From assembly GCA_017538685.1 (NCBI GenBank), contig JAFYIK010000154.1, forward strand, positions 1 through 12,371: a DNA stretch of 12,371 nucleotides. The letters are read 5' to 3'. Below, one piece after another: positions 1-7,496 of this stretch. The DNA comes from Bacteroidales bacterium. Lineage in GTDB: Bacteria; Bacteroidota; Bacteroidia; Bacteroidales; UBA932. Positions within the stretch are counted from its first letter, which is position 1. Each line of letters starts with the position of its first letter. Below the pieces are notes generated by a model. The model was given only the letters and a program-made list of their open reading frames with translations. It had not been told where the DNA came from and ran no database searches. A program made the translations under genes and the position numbers.

Positions 1-1721
1 AGCACAAGTTCTCCGATAACACTTCCCTCATCTTCGAACCCCGCGTGAAATTCGGCGGAGGCAGCTTCGCGGAGAGGGATTCCACTGATACATACACTTA
101 CACTGCCGAGACCGGCAACGTGAAGACCAACGACAGTTTCAAAAAGAACTCCGGCGACAACCGCAACCTGTCCGCAAGCGGCTTCGCCCTCCTTCGCCAA
201 AAGCTCGGCATTCCCGGCCGTACCCTCACCCTGATGGGCCGTTACTCCGTCAGCCAGAACAGAACCCTCGGCAATAACTACTCGCTTACGCACATCTACG
301 ACGGCTCCGGTACTCTCGCATCCAGCGATACGGTCAATCAGAACTACTCGCAGATGCAGAATTCCTACAGCGCGTTCGCAAGGGCTACCTTCACCCAGCC
401 GATAGTGGAAAACCTCTACGCCGAGGCCAACCTCGCCTACAACTGGAGCAAATCCATCTCCGACAAAGCCACTACCGACGCGCTCACCGGAGCGGCGGTA
501 GACAGCTACTCGAACCATATCACCAACGACTTCTCGAGCGAGGAAGCGGGAGCGAACCTCCTCTACCAGACGGGCACCTTCCGCGCCCAGCTCGGTTTCG
601 CCGTGATCCCCAGCAAGACGCACAACTACACGCAGAGCGGAGCGGCCTACAAGGTGGACACCACCATCACCCGACTGAACTGGTCGCCTACCGCGATGCT
701 TTACACGGACATCGGCGAGAACGGAAGCGCGCGCATCTTCTACCGCGGCCGCTCCCAGACCCCTTCGACCAGCCAGCTCATCACCGTGGCGGACAACTCG
801 AACCCTCTGGCCGTCTCGTTCGGTAACCCCAACCTCGCGCCTTACTTCTCGCACAACATCAACGGCGACATCCGCTACAACAACAAGAAGACCTACGCTT
901 CCGTGAACGCCCGCTTCAACGGTTCGTACACCCAGGATCCTATCGTGAACGCGCACTGGTACACCAACGGCGTCACCTATTCGATGCCGGTCAACGGCCC
1001 TTCCAGCGTGAGCCTGGGCGGCAACATCTTCGCCAACATCCCTCTCGGAAAGAAGTTCACCCTCTTCAATATGCTGCGCGTGAACTGGTCCAACTCCGCC
1101 AGCTACGTTGGCTCCAACATCAACACTGCGAAGTACCTCAAGACCGACGGCTCGCTGGACTACGGCAGTTTCTTCGCGGACTACGACGAGATCAGCAGCA
1201 AACTTGAGGAGAACAGGACCAAGACCTTCGGTTTCACCGAGCGCCTCAGGCTGACCTACCGCATCGACGCCCTCGAGCTCGAGACATCCGCCCGCACGAG
1301 GATGAGCCATTCGAACTACCTCCTCGCGGACACTTCCTCCGAGACCACCACCTGGAACAACCTCGTGTCCGGAAGCGCCACCTGGACGGTGGACCAGATC
1401 GGCTTCAGCCTCAAGGGAGACCTGGATTACCGCTGGTATGAAGGCTACGCCACCAAGCAGCCCTCCGAATACGTTTTCAACGCAGAGGTCTCCAAGCAGA
1501 TCCTTAACAAGAGGGCTACTCTCGCCCTTAAGGGTTACGACATCTTCGGCCAGGCCAAGAACCTCACCGTGTCCGATTCGAGCAATGTGCACACCGAGTC
1601 GCTCAACAACACCCTCGGCCGCTACATTATCGTTTCGTTCACCTACCGCTTCGGCACCTTCGACAGCAGCAAGATGCGCGGTCCGGGCCGCGGCCCTATG
1701 GGCCCTCCTCCGGGAAGGTAG
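1..1721 (+). CDS. Outer-membrane beta-barrel / TonB-dependent receptor-like protein, C-terminal part (5' end outside window)
   Basis: The reading frame is open from the first bases (first full codon at 3, CAC) to TAG at 1719-1721, so the start lies upstream; a GTG at 45 is only an internal valine. About 572 residues are visible. They alternate polar and aromatic residues in strand-like runs (for example NLYAEANLAYNWS), as in a transmembrane barrel. The motif GNPNLAPYFSHN at about 822-857 is typical of barrels of the OMP_b-brl_3 / TonB-receptor superfamily of Bacteroidota. The chain ends in a final strand (IIVSFTYRFG) followed by a Gly/Pro/Met-rich tail of about 20 residues, a common ending in this family. 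The N-terminal carboxypeptidase-like and plug domains would lie outside the window. The protein should sit in the outer membrane; its substrate cannot be told, and no SusD partner is visible. No terminator with a T-run is seen before the next gene. Family assignment is firm, function is not. Confidence 0.85.
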   Translation, partial: HKFSDNTSLIFEPRVKFGGGSFAERDSTDTYTYTAETGNVKTNDSFKKNSGDNRNLSASGFALLRQKLGIPGRTLTLMGRYSVSQNRTLGNNYSLTHIYDGSGTLASSDTVNQNYSQMQNSYSAFARATFTQPIVENLYAEANLAYNWSKSISDKATTDALTGAAVDSYSNHITNDFSSEEAGANLLYQTGTFRAQLGFAVIPSKTHNYTQSGAAYKVDTTITRLNWSPTAMLYTDIGENGSARIFYRGRSQTPSTSQLITVADNSNPLAVSFGNPNLAPYFSHNINGDIRYNNKKTYASVNARFNGSYTQDPIVNAHWYTNGVTYSMPVNGPSSVSLGGNIFANIPLGKKFTLFNMLRVNWSNSASYVGSNINTAKYLKTDGSLDYGSFFADYDEISSKLEENRTKTFGFTERLRLTYRIDALELETSARTRMSHSNYLLADTSSETTTWNNLVSGSATWTVDQIGFSLKGDLDYRWYEGYATKQPSEYVFNAEVSKQILNKRATLALKGYDIFGQAKNLTVSDSSNVHTESLNNTLGRYIIVSFTYRFGTFDSSKMRGPGRGPMGPPPGR

Positions 1722-1750
1722 CGCGGCGAGTCAATGCCAAATATATTTTG

Positions 1751-1758
1751 TATATTTG
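1751..1758 (+). promoter_or_regulatory. Bacteroidetes-type -7 promoter element upstream of the PASTA gene
   Basis: TATATTTG matches the Bacteroidetes sigma-ABfr -7 consensus TAnnTTTG exactly. It lies in a short AT-rich gap between GC-rich genes and ends 6 nt before the ATG at 1765. No TTTG or TTG is seen at the expected 19-21 nt upstream, so the -33 half is weak or missing. It would drive the run from 1765 to 6831 with an almost absent leader, unless translation starts at the second ATG (1783). Confidence 0.5.
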
Positions 1759-1764
1759 TGCATT

Positions 1765-2583
1765 ATGACTGAAAAGAAAAAAATGAACTGGGTCATAAAG
1801 AATATTCTTTGTGGCCTTGTTTTTATTCTGGTGATAGTGCTTGCGGTGGAGATCTTCCTTCGCGTCACCACTCAGCACAGCATTTCCGTGGATGTGCCCG
1901 ATATGGTGGGTATGCAGCTCGCAGATGCTCAGGCCCTCGCCCAGAAAGAAAGGGTAGAGCTCTTCGTGACTGACTCCGTGTTCGTGAGCAGTTTCGCAAA
2001 GGGCAGCGTGTATGCGCAGAACCCGAAGGCGGGGAACAAGGTGAAGAGGGGACGCAAGATCTATCTCACCGTGAATGCGAAGAAGGAGAAGCAGGCCGAG
2101 GTGCCCAGCCTCGTGGGCCTCTCCCTTCGCCAGGCGAAGGTGGAGCTCCAGACACGAGGCCTCAAGCTCGGCCGGCTGTCCTATGTGGACGATATGGCCA
2201 CCAATCTCGTGGTGGCTCAGCTGCACGGCGGCGAGGAGATCGAGCCCGGCACGAGCGTGGATGTGGGTTCAGTCATAGACCTCCGCCTCGGCTGGAACAA
2301 GACGGACGGATATGTCACTATGCCGGATCTCGGCCGTATGCAGTACCAGCGCGCCCTGAATTACGTGCAGGACAATTCCTTCAACCTCGGCAAGGTCGTT
2401 TTCGACGAGACTGTGAAGACTGCGGAGGACACGCTCGCCGCGATGGTCTACCGCCAGTCGCCGCTCGCCGGGTCCGAGGACATCATCCTGGGCAGCACGG
2501 TCAGCCTCTATCTGACGCTGGACGAGGCGAAGCTGCCGGCGCTCCCTGAAGAAACCGAAGAATTCGAGGAAAGCTCAATCTAG
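1765..2583 (+). CDS. Membrane-anchored PASTA-repeat protein
   Basis: This encodes a 272-residue protein. A short basic N-terminus (MTEKKK) precedes one membrane segment at about residues 13-33, then an extracytoplasmic part with three PASTA repeats at about 41-104 (starts VDVPDMVGM), 112-176 (EVPSLVGLSL) and 184-253 (VTMPDLGRM), and an acidic tail. PASTA domains bind muropeptides or uncrosslinked peptidoglycan in Gram-positive PknB/StkP kinases and PBP2x. No kinase or transpeptidase domain is present here, so a periplasmic cell-wall-binding or scaffolding role is only inferred. The frame is open further upstream, but ATG 1765 fits because the membrane segment follows at once and a promoter element lies just before it; ATG 1783 (MNWVIK) is a possible alternative that keeps the whole membrane segment. 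The stop is 2 nt before the RluD-type gene, indicating co-transcription. Confidence 0.85.
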   Translation: MTEKKKMNWVIKNILCGLVFILVIVLAVEIFLRVTTQHSISVDVPDMVGMQLADAQALAQKERVELFVTDSVFVSSFAKGSVYAQNPKAGNKVKRGRKIYLTVNAKKEKQAEVPSLVGLSLRQAKVELQTRGLKLGRLSYVDDMATNLVVAQLHGGEEIEPGTSVDVGSVIDLRLGWNKTDGYVTMPDLGRMQYQRALNYVQDNSFNLGKVVFDETVKTAEDTLAAMVYRQSPLAGSEDIILGSTVSLYLTLDEAKLPALPEETEEFEESSI

Positions 2584-2585
2584 AT

Positions 2586-3680
2586 ATGGCAGACTGGCTG
2601 GACAATGCCTTCGATGCGGAGGAGCCCGACCTCCCCGGTGAAGAAGGGCGCGAACAGGAAATGTTCGAGCACTTCCGCTTGACCGTGGACGCGGGCCAGG
2701 CCCCCATACGCATAGACAAATATATGTCCGAGCATATGGAGGACACCTCCCGCAACCGCATCCAGCTCGCCATCAAGGAAGGCTATGTCCACGTCGGTGA
2801 CAAAGCCGTCAAAGCCAACTACATAGTCCGCCCGGGCGACATCATCAAATTCGTGATGCCTTACCGCCGCCGCGGCGTGGACATTATCCCTCAGGCCATC
2901 CCCCTGAACATAGTCTACGAAGACGAAGACGTGCTGGTGGTGAACAAGCCCGCCGGAATGGTGGTGCACCCCGGCCACGGCCACTTCGAAGGCACGCTCG
3001 TGAATGCGCTGGCCTTCCATCTCGGGCTGAAGCCGGGCGAGGCCGCGGGCGAAGAAGACGGCCGTATGGGCCTGCTGGTGCACAGGATAGACAAAGACAC
3101 TTCCGGCCTGCTGCTCATCGCGAAGAACGACCAGGCGCAGCTGAGGCTGGCCAGGCAGTTCTATGAACACACGATAGAGCGGCGTTACAACGCAATCGTC
3201 TGGGGTAACATAACGGAGGACGAGGGGACTGTCGACGCTCCCATCAGCCGCGACCAGAACGACCGCCTGCGCTTTCGCGTCTGCGACGACCCGGACAAGG
3301 GCAAGCACGCAGTCACGCACTACCGCGTGCTCGAGCGCTTCGGCTACGTGACCTTCGTGGAATGCCGCCTGGAGACGGGCCGCACGCATCAGATACGCGT
3401 TCATATGTCGCACATAGGCCATCCTCTTTTCGCGGACGAGCGTTACGGCGGGATGGAGATCCGGAAAGGAACGATTTATGCAAAGTACAAGCAGTTTATA
3501 CGCAACTGCTTCGAGATATGCCCCCGTCAGGCCCTGCACGCAAAGACCCTGGGCTTCGTGCATCCGACGAGCGGAAAACTCCTGCAGTTCGACTCCTCTA
3601 TCCCGGAGGATATGAGCAGACTGTTGGATAAATGGCGCCGCTACTGCGGCAATATGCCCGAGGAACCTGAAGATGAATAA
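2586..3680 (+). CDS. rluD: RluA/RluD-family 23S rRNA pseudouridine synthase
   Basis: This 364-residue enzyme converts selected uridines of RNA to pseudouridine. An S4 RNA-binding domain spans about residues 38-100 (RIDKYMSEH...VRPGDIIKF). The catalytic RluA domain follows, with VVNKPAGMVVHPG at about 118-130 and the signature HRIDKDTSG at 166-174, in which Asp169 is the expected catalytic nucleophile. RTHQIRVH and GHPLFADERYGG are further family motifs in the C-terminal half. Length and order agree with RluD, which in E. coli modifies helix 69 of 23S rRNA; the exact target here is inferred, and RluC/RluA-type specificity cannot be excluded. An acidic N-terminal stretch of about 30 residues precedes the S4 domain. 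The start lies 2 nt after the PASTA stop, and the last 8 nt overlap lnt, so the gene is embedded in the operon. Confidence 0.9.
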   Translation: MADWLDNAFDAEEPDLPGEEGREQEMFEHFRLTVDAGQAPIRIDKYMSEHMEDTSRNRIQLAIKEGYVHVGDKAVKANYIVRPGDIIKFVMPYRRRGVDIIPQAIPLNIVYEDEDVLVVNKPAGMVVHPGHGHFEGTLVNALAFHLGLKPGEAAGEEDGRMGLLVHRIDKDTSGLLLIAKNDQAQLRLARQFYEHTIERRYNAIVWGNITEDEGTVDAPISRDQNDRLRFRVCDDPDKGKHAVTHYRVLERFGYVTFVECRLETGRTHQIRVHMSHIGHPLFADERYGGMEIRKGTIYAKYKQFIRNCFEICPRQALHAKTLGFVHPTSGKLLQFDSSIPEDMSRLLDKWRRYCGNMPEEPEDE

Positions 3681-5328
3681 AAAGAAAAGGATAATAGCGC
3701 TGCTTCTGCTGTCGTTTTCCGTGCTGATGAGCATTCCCTGGCTCGTTCCGCACGCGGGCGTGCTCGCGCTCGTGGCCCTCGTGCCGCTGCTCTGTGCGGA
3801 ACGCCTGGCCACCGGCCTCGGAGTGAAGCGCTTTTTCTGGTGGTACTACGCAGCGTTCGTGCTGTTCAATTTCATCACCACGTGGTGGGTGTGCAAGGCC
3901 ACTGTCGGCGGAGGCATCTTCGCCAGCCTCGCGAACGCTTTGCAGATGGCCGTGATCTTCGGCCTTTTCCGTGTGAGCCGGAAGCGCTTCAGCGGAGTGC
4001 TGCCGTATATCTTCCTCGCTGCGATGTGGATCGCCTGGGAGAGGTTCTACCTCGTGCAGGCCTCGATCAGCTGGCCGTGGCTGGCGTTCGGAAACGCGTT
4101 CGCGCGCTCGACCCGCCTGATCCAGTGGTATGAATGGACTGGTATGCTCGGCGGCTCGCTGTGGGTGTGGGCGGTCAACCTCGGCCTTTTCGGGCTGATG
4201 GTAGCGCTCTCGAACGGATGGTGGAATGCGTGGACGCCGAAGGCCCGCTGGGCTGCCGGAACTGGCCTCGCGCTGGTCTTGGCCGTGCCGATGCTCACGT
4301 CCGCCGTAATCTTCAGGCACTGGGAAGAGCGTTCGGATGCCGGCACGCTGGATGTGGTGATGGCGCAGTCCAACTTCGACCCGTGGCAGAAAATGCGCGC
4401 CGTGCCGCAGAGGGAGCAGAACGCGCAGGTGGTCGATCTCTTCGAGAAGGAACTGTCTGAATGCGAGGATTCTTCGGAGCTGACGCTGATGGTGCTGCCC
4501 GAGACTTTCACTTCGGACATCTGGAAAGGCAGCGAGTCTTTCTCCCCGACCTGCCGGACGTTCGACGCCCTGGTGAGAAAGTATCCGAACACCAACCTCA
4601 TTTTCGGAGCTTCGGCCCACGAAGCGTTTTATGATGAGAAACCGGGCATCCTCGCGCGCAGGACTCACGACGGCGCCTGGTACCTGAGCTATAATTCGGC
4701 GTATATGATAGATGCGACCGGCAGGAGGGACTTCGTGGACAAGACCAAGATGGTGGTCGGCACGGAAATAACTCCCTTCCCGAAGATATTCGTGCCCTTC
4801 GACGACTGGCTGAGCGGCCTGCTCGGCGCCGGCGGACTGATGGGGCGCTGCGTGGCGCAGGGTTATGCGAAGAATCTGGAAGCCCGCGAATACGGCCCGG
4901 ACGGAGACGTGACGCGCCGCATTCAGATAGGAGTCCCGATCTGCTACGAATCCATCTATCCCGAATGGTGCAGGGACTACGTCCGCGGGGGCGCTACCCT
5001 GATTTCGGTTATAACCAACGACGGCTGGTGGGGCAACACGCCCGGCTACCGCCAGCATTTCAGCTACTCCCGCCTGAGGGCGATAGAACTGCGGCGCGAC
5101 ATAGCCCGCTGCGCGAACACGGGCATCTCCGCATTCATCGACCAGCGCGGCGAGGTGGTCGAGCAGTCGGGCTGGTGGGTGCCGTATCTGCTTCACGGAA
5201 GGGTGAATCTGACTTCGCATCAGACTTTCTTCGACCGGTATGGTGATATTGTCGGCAGACTTTGTACATTTGTATTCGTGCTGATGCTGCTCGCGCTGCT
5301 CGTCAGGCTTTTTATTAAGAAGAAATGA
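3673..5328 (+). CDS. lnt: Apolipoprotein N-acyltransferase
   Basis: This 551-residue inner-membrane enzyme adds the third acyl chain, from phospholipid, to the N-terminal cysteine of lipoproteins, the last step of lipoprotein maturation before outer-membrane sorting. Residues 1 to about 215 contain several hydrophobic segments, including the conserved region around SWPWLAFGN (133-141). A nitrilase-like periplasmic domain follows (about 225-515), and a last membrane helix lies at about 530-547. The Glu-Lys-Cys triad can be read as Glu277 in VLPETF, Lys357 in VDKTKMVVGTE and Cys424 in PICYESIYPEW. ITNDGWWGNTPGYRQH (447-462) is another Lnt hallmark. The start overlaps the end of rluD by 8 nt, and the stop overlaps coaD by 4 nt (ATGA), so translation is probably coupled. 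Length is slightly above the E. coli enzyme (about 510). Confidence 0.93.
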   Translation: MNKKKRIIALLLLSFSVLMSIPWLVPHAGVLALVALVPLLCAERLATGLGVKRFFWWYYAAFVLFNFITTWWVCKATVGGGIFASLANALQMAVIFGLFRVSRKRFSGVLPYIFLAAMWIAWERFYLVQASISWPWLAFGNAFARSTRLIQWYEWTGMLGGSLWVWAVNLGLFGLMVALSNGWWNAWTPKARWAAGTGLALVLAVPMLTSAVIFRHWEERSDAGTLDVVMAQSNFDPWQKMRAVPQREQNAQVVDLFEKELSECEDSSELTLMVLPETFTSDIWKGSESFSPTCRTFDALVRKYPNTNLIFGASAHEAFYDEKPGILARRTHDGAWYLSYNSAYMIDATGRRDFVDKTKMVVGTEITPFPKIFVPFDDWLSGLLGAGGLMGRCVAQGYAKNLEAREYGPDGDVTRRIQIGVPICYESIYPEWCRDYVRGGATLISVITNDGWWGNTPGYRQHFSYSRLRAIELRRDIARCANTGISAFIDQRGEVVEQSGWWVPYLLHGRVNLTSHQTFFDRYGDIVGRLCTFVFVLMLLALLVRLFIKKK

Positions 5329-5798
5329 ATAGGATAGCACTCTTTCCCGGGTCGTTCGACCCCTTCACCGCAGGACACCTCAATATCCTGAAGAGGGCCC
5401 TCACTATGTTCGACTCAGTGGTGGTGGCTGTCGGCGTGAACCAGGACAAACCGGGGTTCTACGACAACGACACCAGGCTGATGATCATAGAGCAGGCCGT
5501 GAAGGGCCTGGAGGGCGTGTCGGTAATCAAGTACGACGGCCTCACGATCGACGTCTGCCGCCAGCTTGGCATCAAACACATCGTCAGGGGAGTGAGGAAT
5601 ATGCTCGATTTCGAGACGGAGCGCAGCATCGCGGATGCGAACCGCAGGCTCGCCCCGGACATTGAAACAATAATTATCCCGACGGCCCAGGAATTCGCAC
5701 ACATCTCTTCGAGCGCCGTGCGCGACATCCTGAGGCACCACGGAGACACATCTCTTTTCGTGCCGGAAGGAGTGAAACTGCCGCCATATGATGAATAG
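5325..5798 (+). CDS. coaD: Phosphopantetheine adenylyltransferase
   Basis: This 157-residue cytoplasmic enzyme catalyses the fourth step of CoA synthesis: ATP plus 4'-phosphopantetheine gives dephospho-CoA plus pyrophosphate. It is a nucleotidyltransferase-fold protein with the ATP-binding motif GSFDPFTAGH (residues 9-18, the T/HxGH box), the IVRGVRNMLDFETE segment that contacts substrate, and the C-terminal HISSSAVRDI motif. Length and motif spacing are normal for bacterial CoaD. It begins with ATG inside the ATGA overlap with the lnt stop and overlaps the next gene by 11 nt (8 nt if that gene uses its second ATG). CoA synthesis has no direct tie to Lnt, so the pairing more likely reflects operon compaction than a shared pathway. 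Confidence 0.95.
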   Translation: MNRIALFPGSFDPFTAGHLNILKRALTMFDSVVVAVGVNQDKPGFYDNDTRLMIIEQAVKGLEGVSVIKYDGLTIDVCRQLGIKHIVRGVRNMLDFETERSIADANRRLAPDIETIIIPTAQEFAHISSSAVRDILRHHGDTSLFVPEGVKLPPYDE

Positions 5799-6603
5799 GA
5801 TACTCACAATAATCGCATCGCTGCTTCTGGGCTCGTTCGCCTATGCCCAGCAGTTGGATTCCACCCGCCTCGCGCCGCTGGACTCCCTGCTCGGCGAGTA
5901 CTACGAAGCGATGATCTACGAAGCATTGCCCACCAAACTGCAGGAGTGCGACTTCCTTATCGAGTCGTGCCCTGATTCGCTCGTGCGCCAGTGGGTGGCG
6001 ACCCGCATCCTCCAGCACTATATGGACAATCCTCCGCTGATGGGCGAGGAAGCGGTGGCCGTGGAGCTCTACGACAAATGGTTCGCCAGCGGCAAGATCA
6101 CGATAGCGGATGAATGGGTCGCGTTCTCGGCCAAGCTGTTCGTAGACTACAACCGCTCGAGCCTGCTCGGGATGAAGGCGCCCGTGCTGGAGCTGTACCC
6201 GCCCGTGGGCCCGGAAAAGATAAAGGTGCCTGAGAAAGACATTCCCACGGTGCTTTATTTCTACGATTCGTCGTGCAGCAAGTGCAGGGCGACTTCGATT
6301 ATGCTGCCGCACGTGTTGGAAAGCGTCACTTTCCCCATAGCGCTGGTGATGGTCTACACCGGTCAGGACGGCGACGAATGGGCGGAGTTCCGCAGCGGCT
6401 TCAGCGTGAACAACGCGAACGTGAAGACAGTGCACGCGTGGGATCCCGAGATGGAGTCGGATTATCTTGCGCAGTACGGCGTGCTCAGCACCCCGAAGAT
6501 GTTCCTGGTGGGGGCGGACGGAATCATCGAAGGCCGCAGGCTGGAGGTGGAGTCGCTCGCGCAGCTGCTCGGAGTCTACGAATCAGTTATAGGAAACAAC
6601 TAA
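5788..6603 (+). CDS. Secreted thioredoxin-fold protein with CxxC motif (TlpA/DUF5106-like)
   Basis: This encodes 271 residues. The N-terminus (MMNRILTIIASLLLGSFAYA, then QQ) is a typical signal peptide with a likely SPase I site after Ala20; no lipobox cysteine is present, so it should be a soluble periplasmic protein. Residues about 25-125 are a helical domain, possibly the DUF5106 region found before thioredoxin domains in Bacteroidota. The C-terminal part has a thioredoxin fold: the redox pair is Cys163-Ser-Lys-Cys166 in FYDSSCSKCRAT, and the cis-proline loop is STPKMFL (Pro236). It is probably a periplasmic thiol:disulfide oxidoreductase or reductase; the partner is unknown. Two adjacent ATGs (5788 and 5791) can serve as start, both inside the end of coaD, so it is likely translationally coupled. 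The fold call is good; the exact family is less sure. Confidence 0.8.
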   Translation: MMNRILTIIASLLLGSFAYAQQLDSTRLAPLDSLLGEYYEAMIYEALPTKLQECDFLIESCPDSLVRQWVATRILQHYMDNPPLMGEEAVAVELYDKWFASGKITIADEWVAFSAKLFVDYNRSSLLGMKAPVLELYPPVGPEKIKVPEKDIPTVLYFYDSSCSKCRATSIMLPHVLESVTFPIALVMVYTGQDGDEWAEFRSGFSVNNANVKTVHAWDPEMESDYLAQYGVLSTPKMFLVGADGIIEGRRLEVESLAQLLGVYESVIGNN

Positions 6604-6612
6604 TCCGGAATA

Positions 6613-6831
6613 ATGAAGAATACTAAAATCGATCCCCTCTATCTGGCTAAGGAAAGGGCCGCTCTGCGTCATAAGCACCGCAAAACCGTCCTGTTCAACG
6701 ACAGGGAGATAGCGGCTATCGAGGAGTATTGCAAGGTCTACAAAATCTCCTCGAGGTCGGCGATGTTCCGCCAGGCGATTATGGAAAGGGTGCTCGAAGG
6801 GCTGGACGAGCTGCACCCGACCCTCTTCTAG
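6613..6831 (+). CDS. Small ribbon-helix-helix-like protein, function unknown
   Basis: This encodes 72 residues, rich in charge, with no signal peptide or membrane segment. After a basic start (KERAALRHKHRK) comes a short strand-like segment (KTVLFND) and two predicted helices (REIAAIEEYCKVYK and SRSAMFRQAIMERVLEGLDEL), separated by ISS. That order, strand-helix-turn-helix, resembles MetJ/Arc-type ribbon-helix-helix DNA-binding proteins, but I do not recognise a named family. It starts 9 nt after the thioredoxin-fold gene and is the last gene of the plus-strand run. Its TAG stop shares bases with the stop of ung on the other strand. No toxin gene lies next to it, so an antitoxin role has no contextual support. 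It could be a small regulator or a structural DNA-binding protein. Confidence 0.7.
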   Translation: MKNTKIDPLYLAKERAALRHKHRKTVLFNDREIAAIEEYCKVYKISSRSAMFRQAIMERVLEGLDELHPTLF

Positions 6832-7496
6832 AGCTGCCAGTCGACAGGTCCTCTGCCCGTCGTCTGAAGATAAAGGTTGGCCTTCGAGAAGGGCCGGCTT
6901 CCGAAGAATGCGCCCCTCGCAAGGGGTGACGGATGGGCCGCCTCAAGGACGAGGTGCCGGTTGTGATCGATAAGCGCGGCTTTGCTTCTGGCATAGTTTC
7001 CCCACAACATAAAGACTATATGCTCGCAGTTTTGGCTGAGGTAGCTGATTACTGCGTCAGTGAACTGCTGCCAGCCTATCGCGTTGTGCGATGAGGGCTC
7101 GCCGGCGCGCACGGTAAGCATCGCGTTCAGCAGCAGCACGCCCTGGCGCGCCCAGCCTTCCAGGTTGGGTCGTCCGGACATACGGATGCCGAGGTCGTCT
7201 TCCGCTTCCTTGAAGATGTTTTTCAGGCTCGGGGGAGCGGGCACTCCGTCCGGCACGGAGAACGACAGGCCCATAGCCTGGCCGGGGCCGTGGTAGGGAT
7301 CCTGGCCGAGGATGACCACCTTCACCTTGTCCACGGGGGTCAGTTCGAAGGCTTTGAATATCTGAGGTCCGGGAGGGTAAATCACCTTCCCGGCCTGCTT
7401 CTCGGCGTGGAGATAACGGACAAGCTCCGCAAAGTAAGGTTTGTCGAACTCACTTTGCAGAGCTTTTTTCCAGGATTGTTCTATTTGTACGTTCAA
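6828..7496 (-). CDS. ung: Uracil-DNA glycosylase (family 1)
   Basis: This 222-residue base-excision repair enzyme removes uracil from DNA. Family-1 motifs are intact: the water-activating loop GQDPYHGPGQAMGLSFSV (residues 64-81; Asp66 is the catalytic base and His69 is conserved), LLLNAMLTVR with the uracil-binding Asn124, and the minor-groove loop HPSPLA (188-193) with the catalytic His188. No ATG is available before the catalytic core; the best start is TTG at 7496-7494, giving MNVQIEQSWKKAL, which lines up with the N-terminus of known Ung proteins. That TTG overlaps the TGA of lon in a TTGA junction, so the gene is likely co-transcribed with and translationally coupled to lon. The stop shares CTAG with the convergent gene. 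Product is certain; start is probable. Confidence 0.95.
   Translation of the reverse strand: MNVQIEQSWKKALQSEFDKPYFAELVRYLHAEKQAGKVIYPPGPQIFKAFELTPVDKVKVVILGQDPYHGPGQAMGLSFSVPDGVPAPPSLKNIFKEAEDDLGIRMSGRPNLEGWARQGVLLLNAMLTVRAGEPSSHNAIGWQQFTDAVISYLSQNCEHIVFMLWGNYARSKAALIDHNRHLVLEAAHPSPLARGAFFGSRPFSKANLYLQTTGRGPVDWQL

Noticed and set aside
1685..1706. GC-rich palindrome and small hairpin at the end of the barrel gene as a terminator
   Set aside because: There is no T-run directly after the hairpin; the bases are explained by Gly/Pro codons of the tail.
1438..1764. Upstream extension of the PASTA reading frame
   Set aside because: The extra 109 residues overlap the end of the barrel gene out of frame and are Ser/Pro/Arg-rich; the membrane segment and AT-rich gap place the real start at 1765 or 1783.
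2580..3812. Open frame of 410 codons on the minus strand opposite rluD
   Set aside because: Antisense shadow of the pseudouridine synthase gene; composition is biased and no motif is seen.
5265..5272. TACATTTG, a -7-like match near the end of lnt, as a promoter for coaD
   Set aside because: No TTTG or TTG lies 19-21 nt upstream, and it sits in lnt coding sequence 52 nt before an ATGA-coupled start. An internal promoter is possible but not supported.
3598..5340. Open frame of 580 codons on the minus strand opposite lnt
   Set aside because: It is antisense to a clear Lnt with an intact catalytic triad; its product is His/Arg/Ala-rich with no family resemblance and no promoter or proper start context.
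6613..6831. Small RHH-like gene as the antitoxin of a toxin-antitoxin pair
   Set aside because: Its neighbours are a thioredoxin-fold gene and ung; no small toxin-like frame overlaps or adjoins it on the same strand.
6880..6930. Hairpins GGCCTTC/GAAGG and CCCCT/AGGGG as a bidirectional terminator past the convergent stops
   Set aside because: They lie in ung coding sequence and lack T-tails on either strand.
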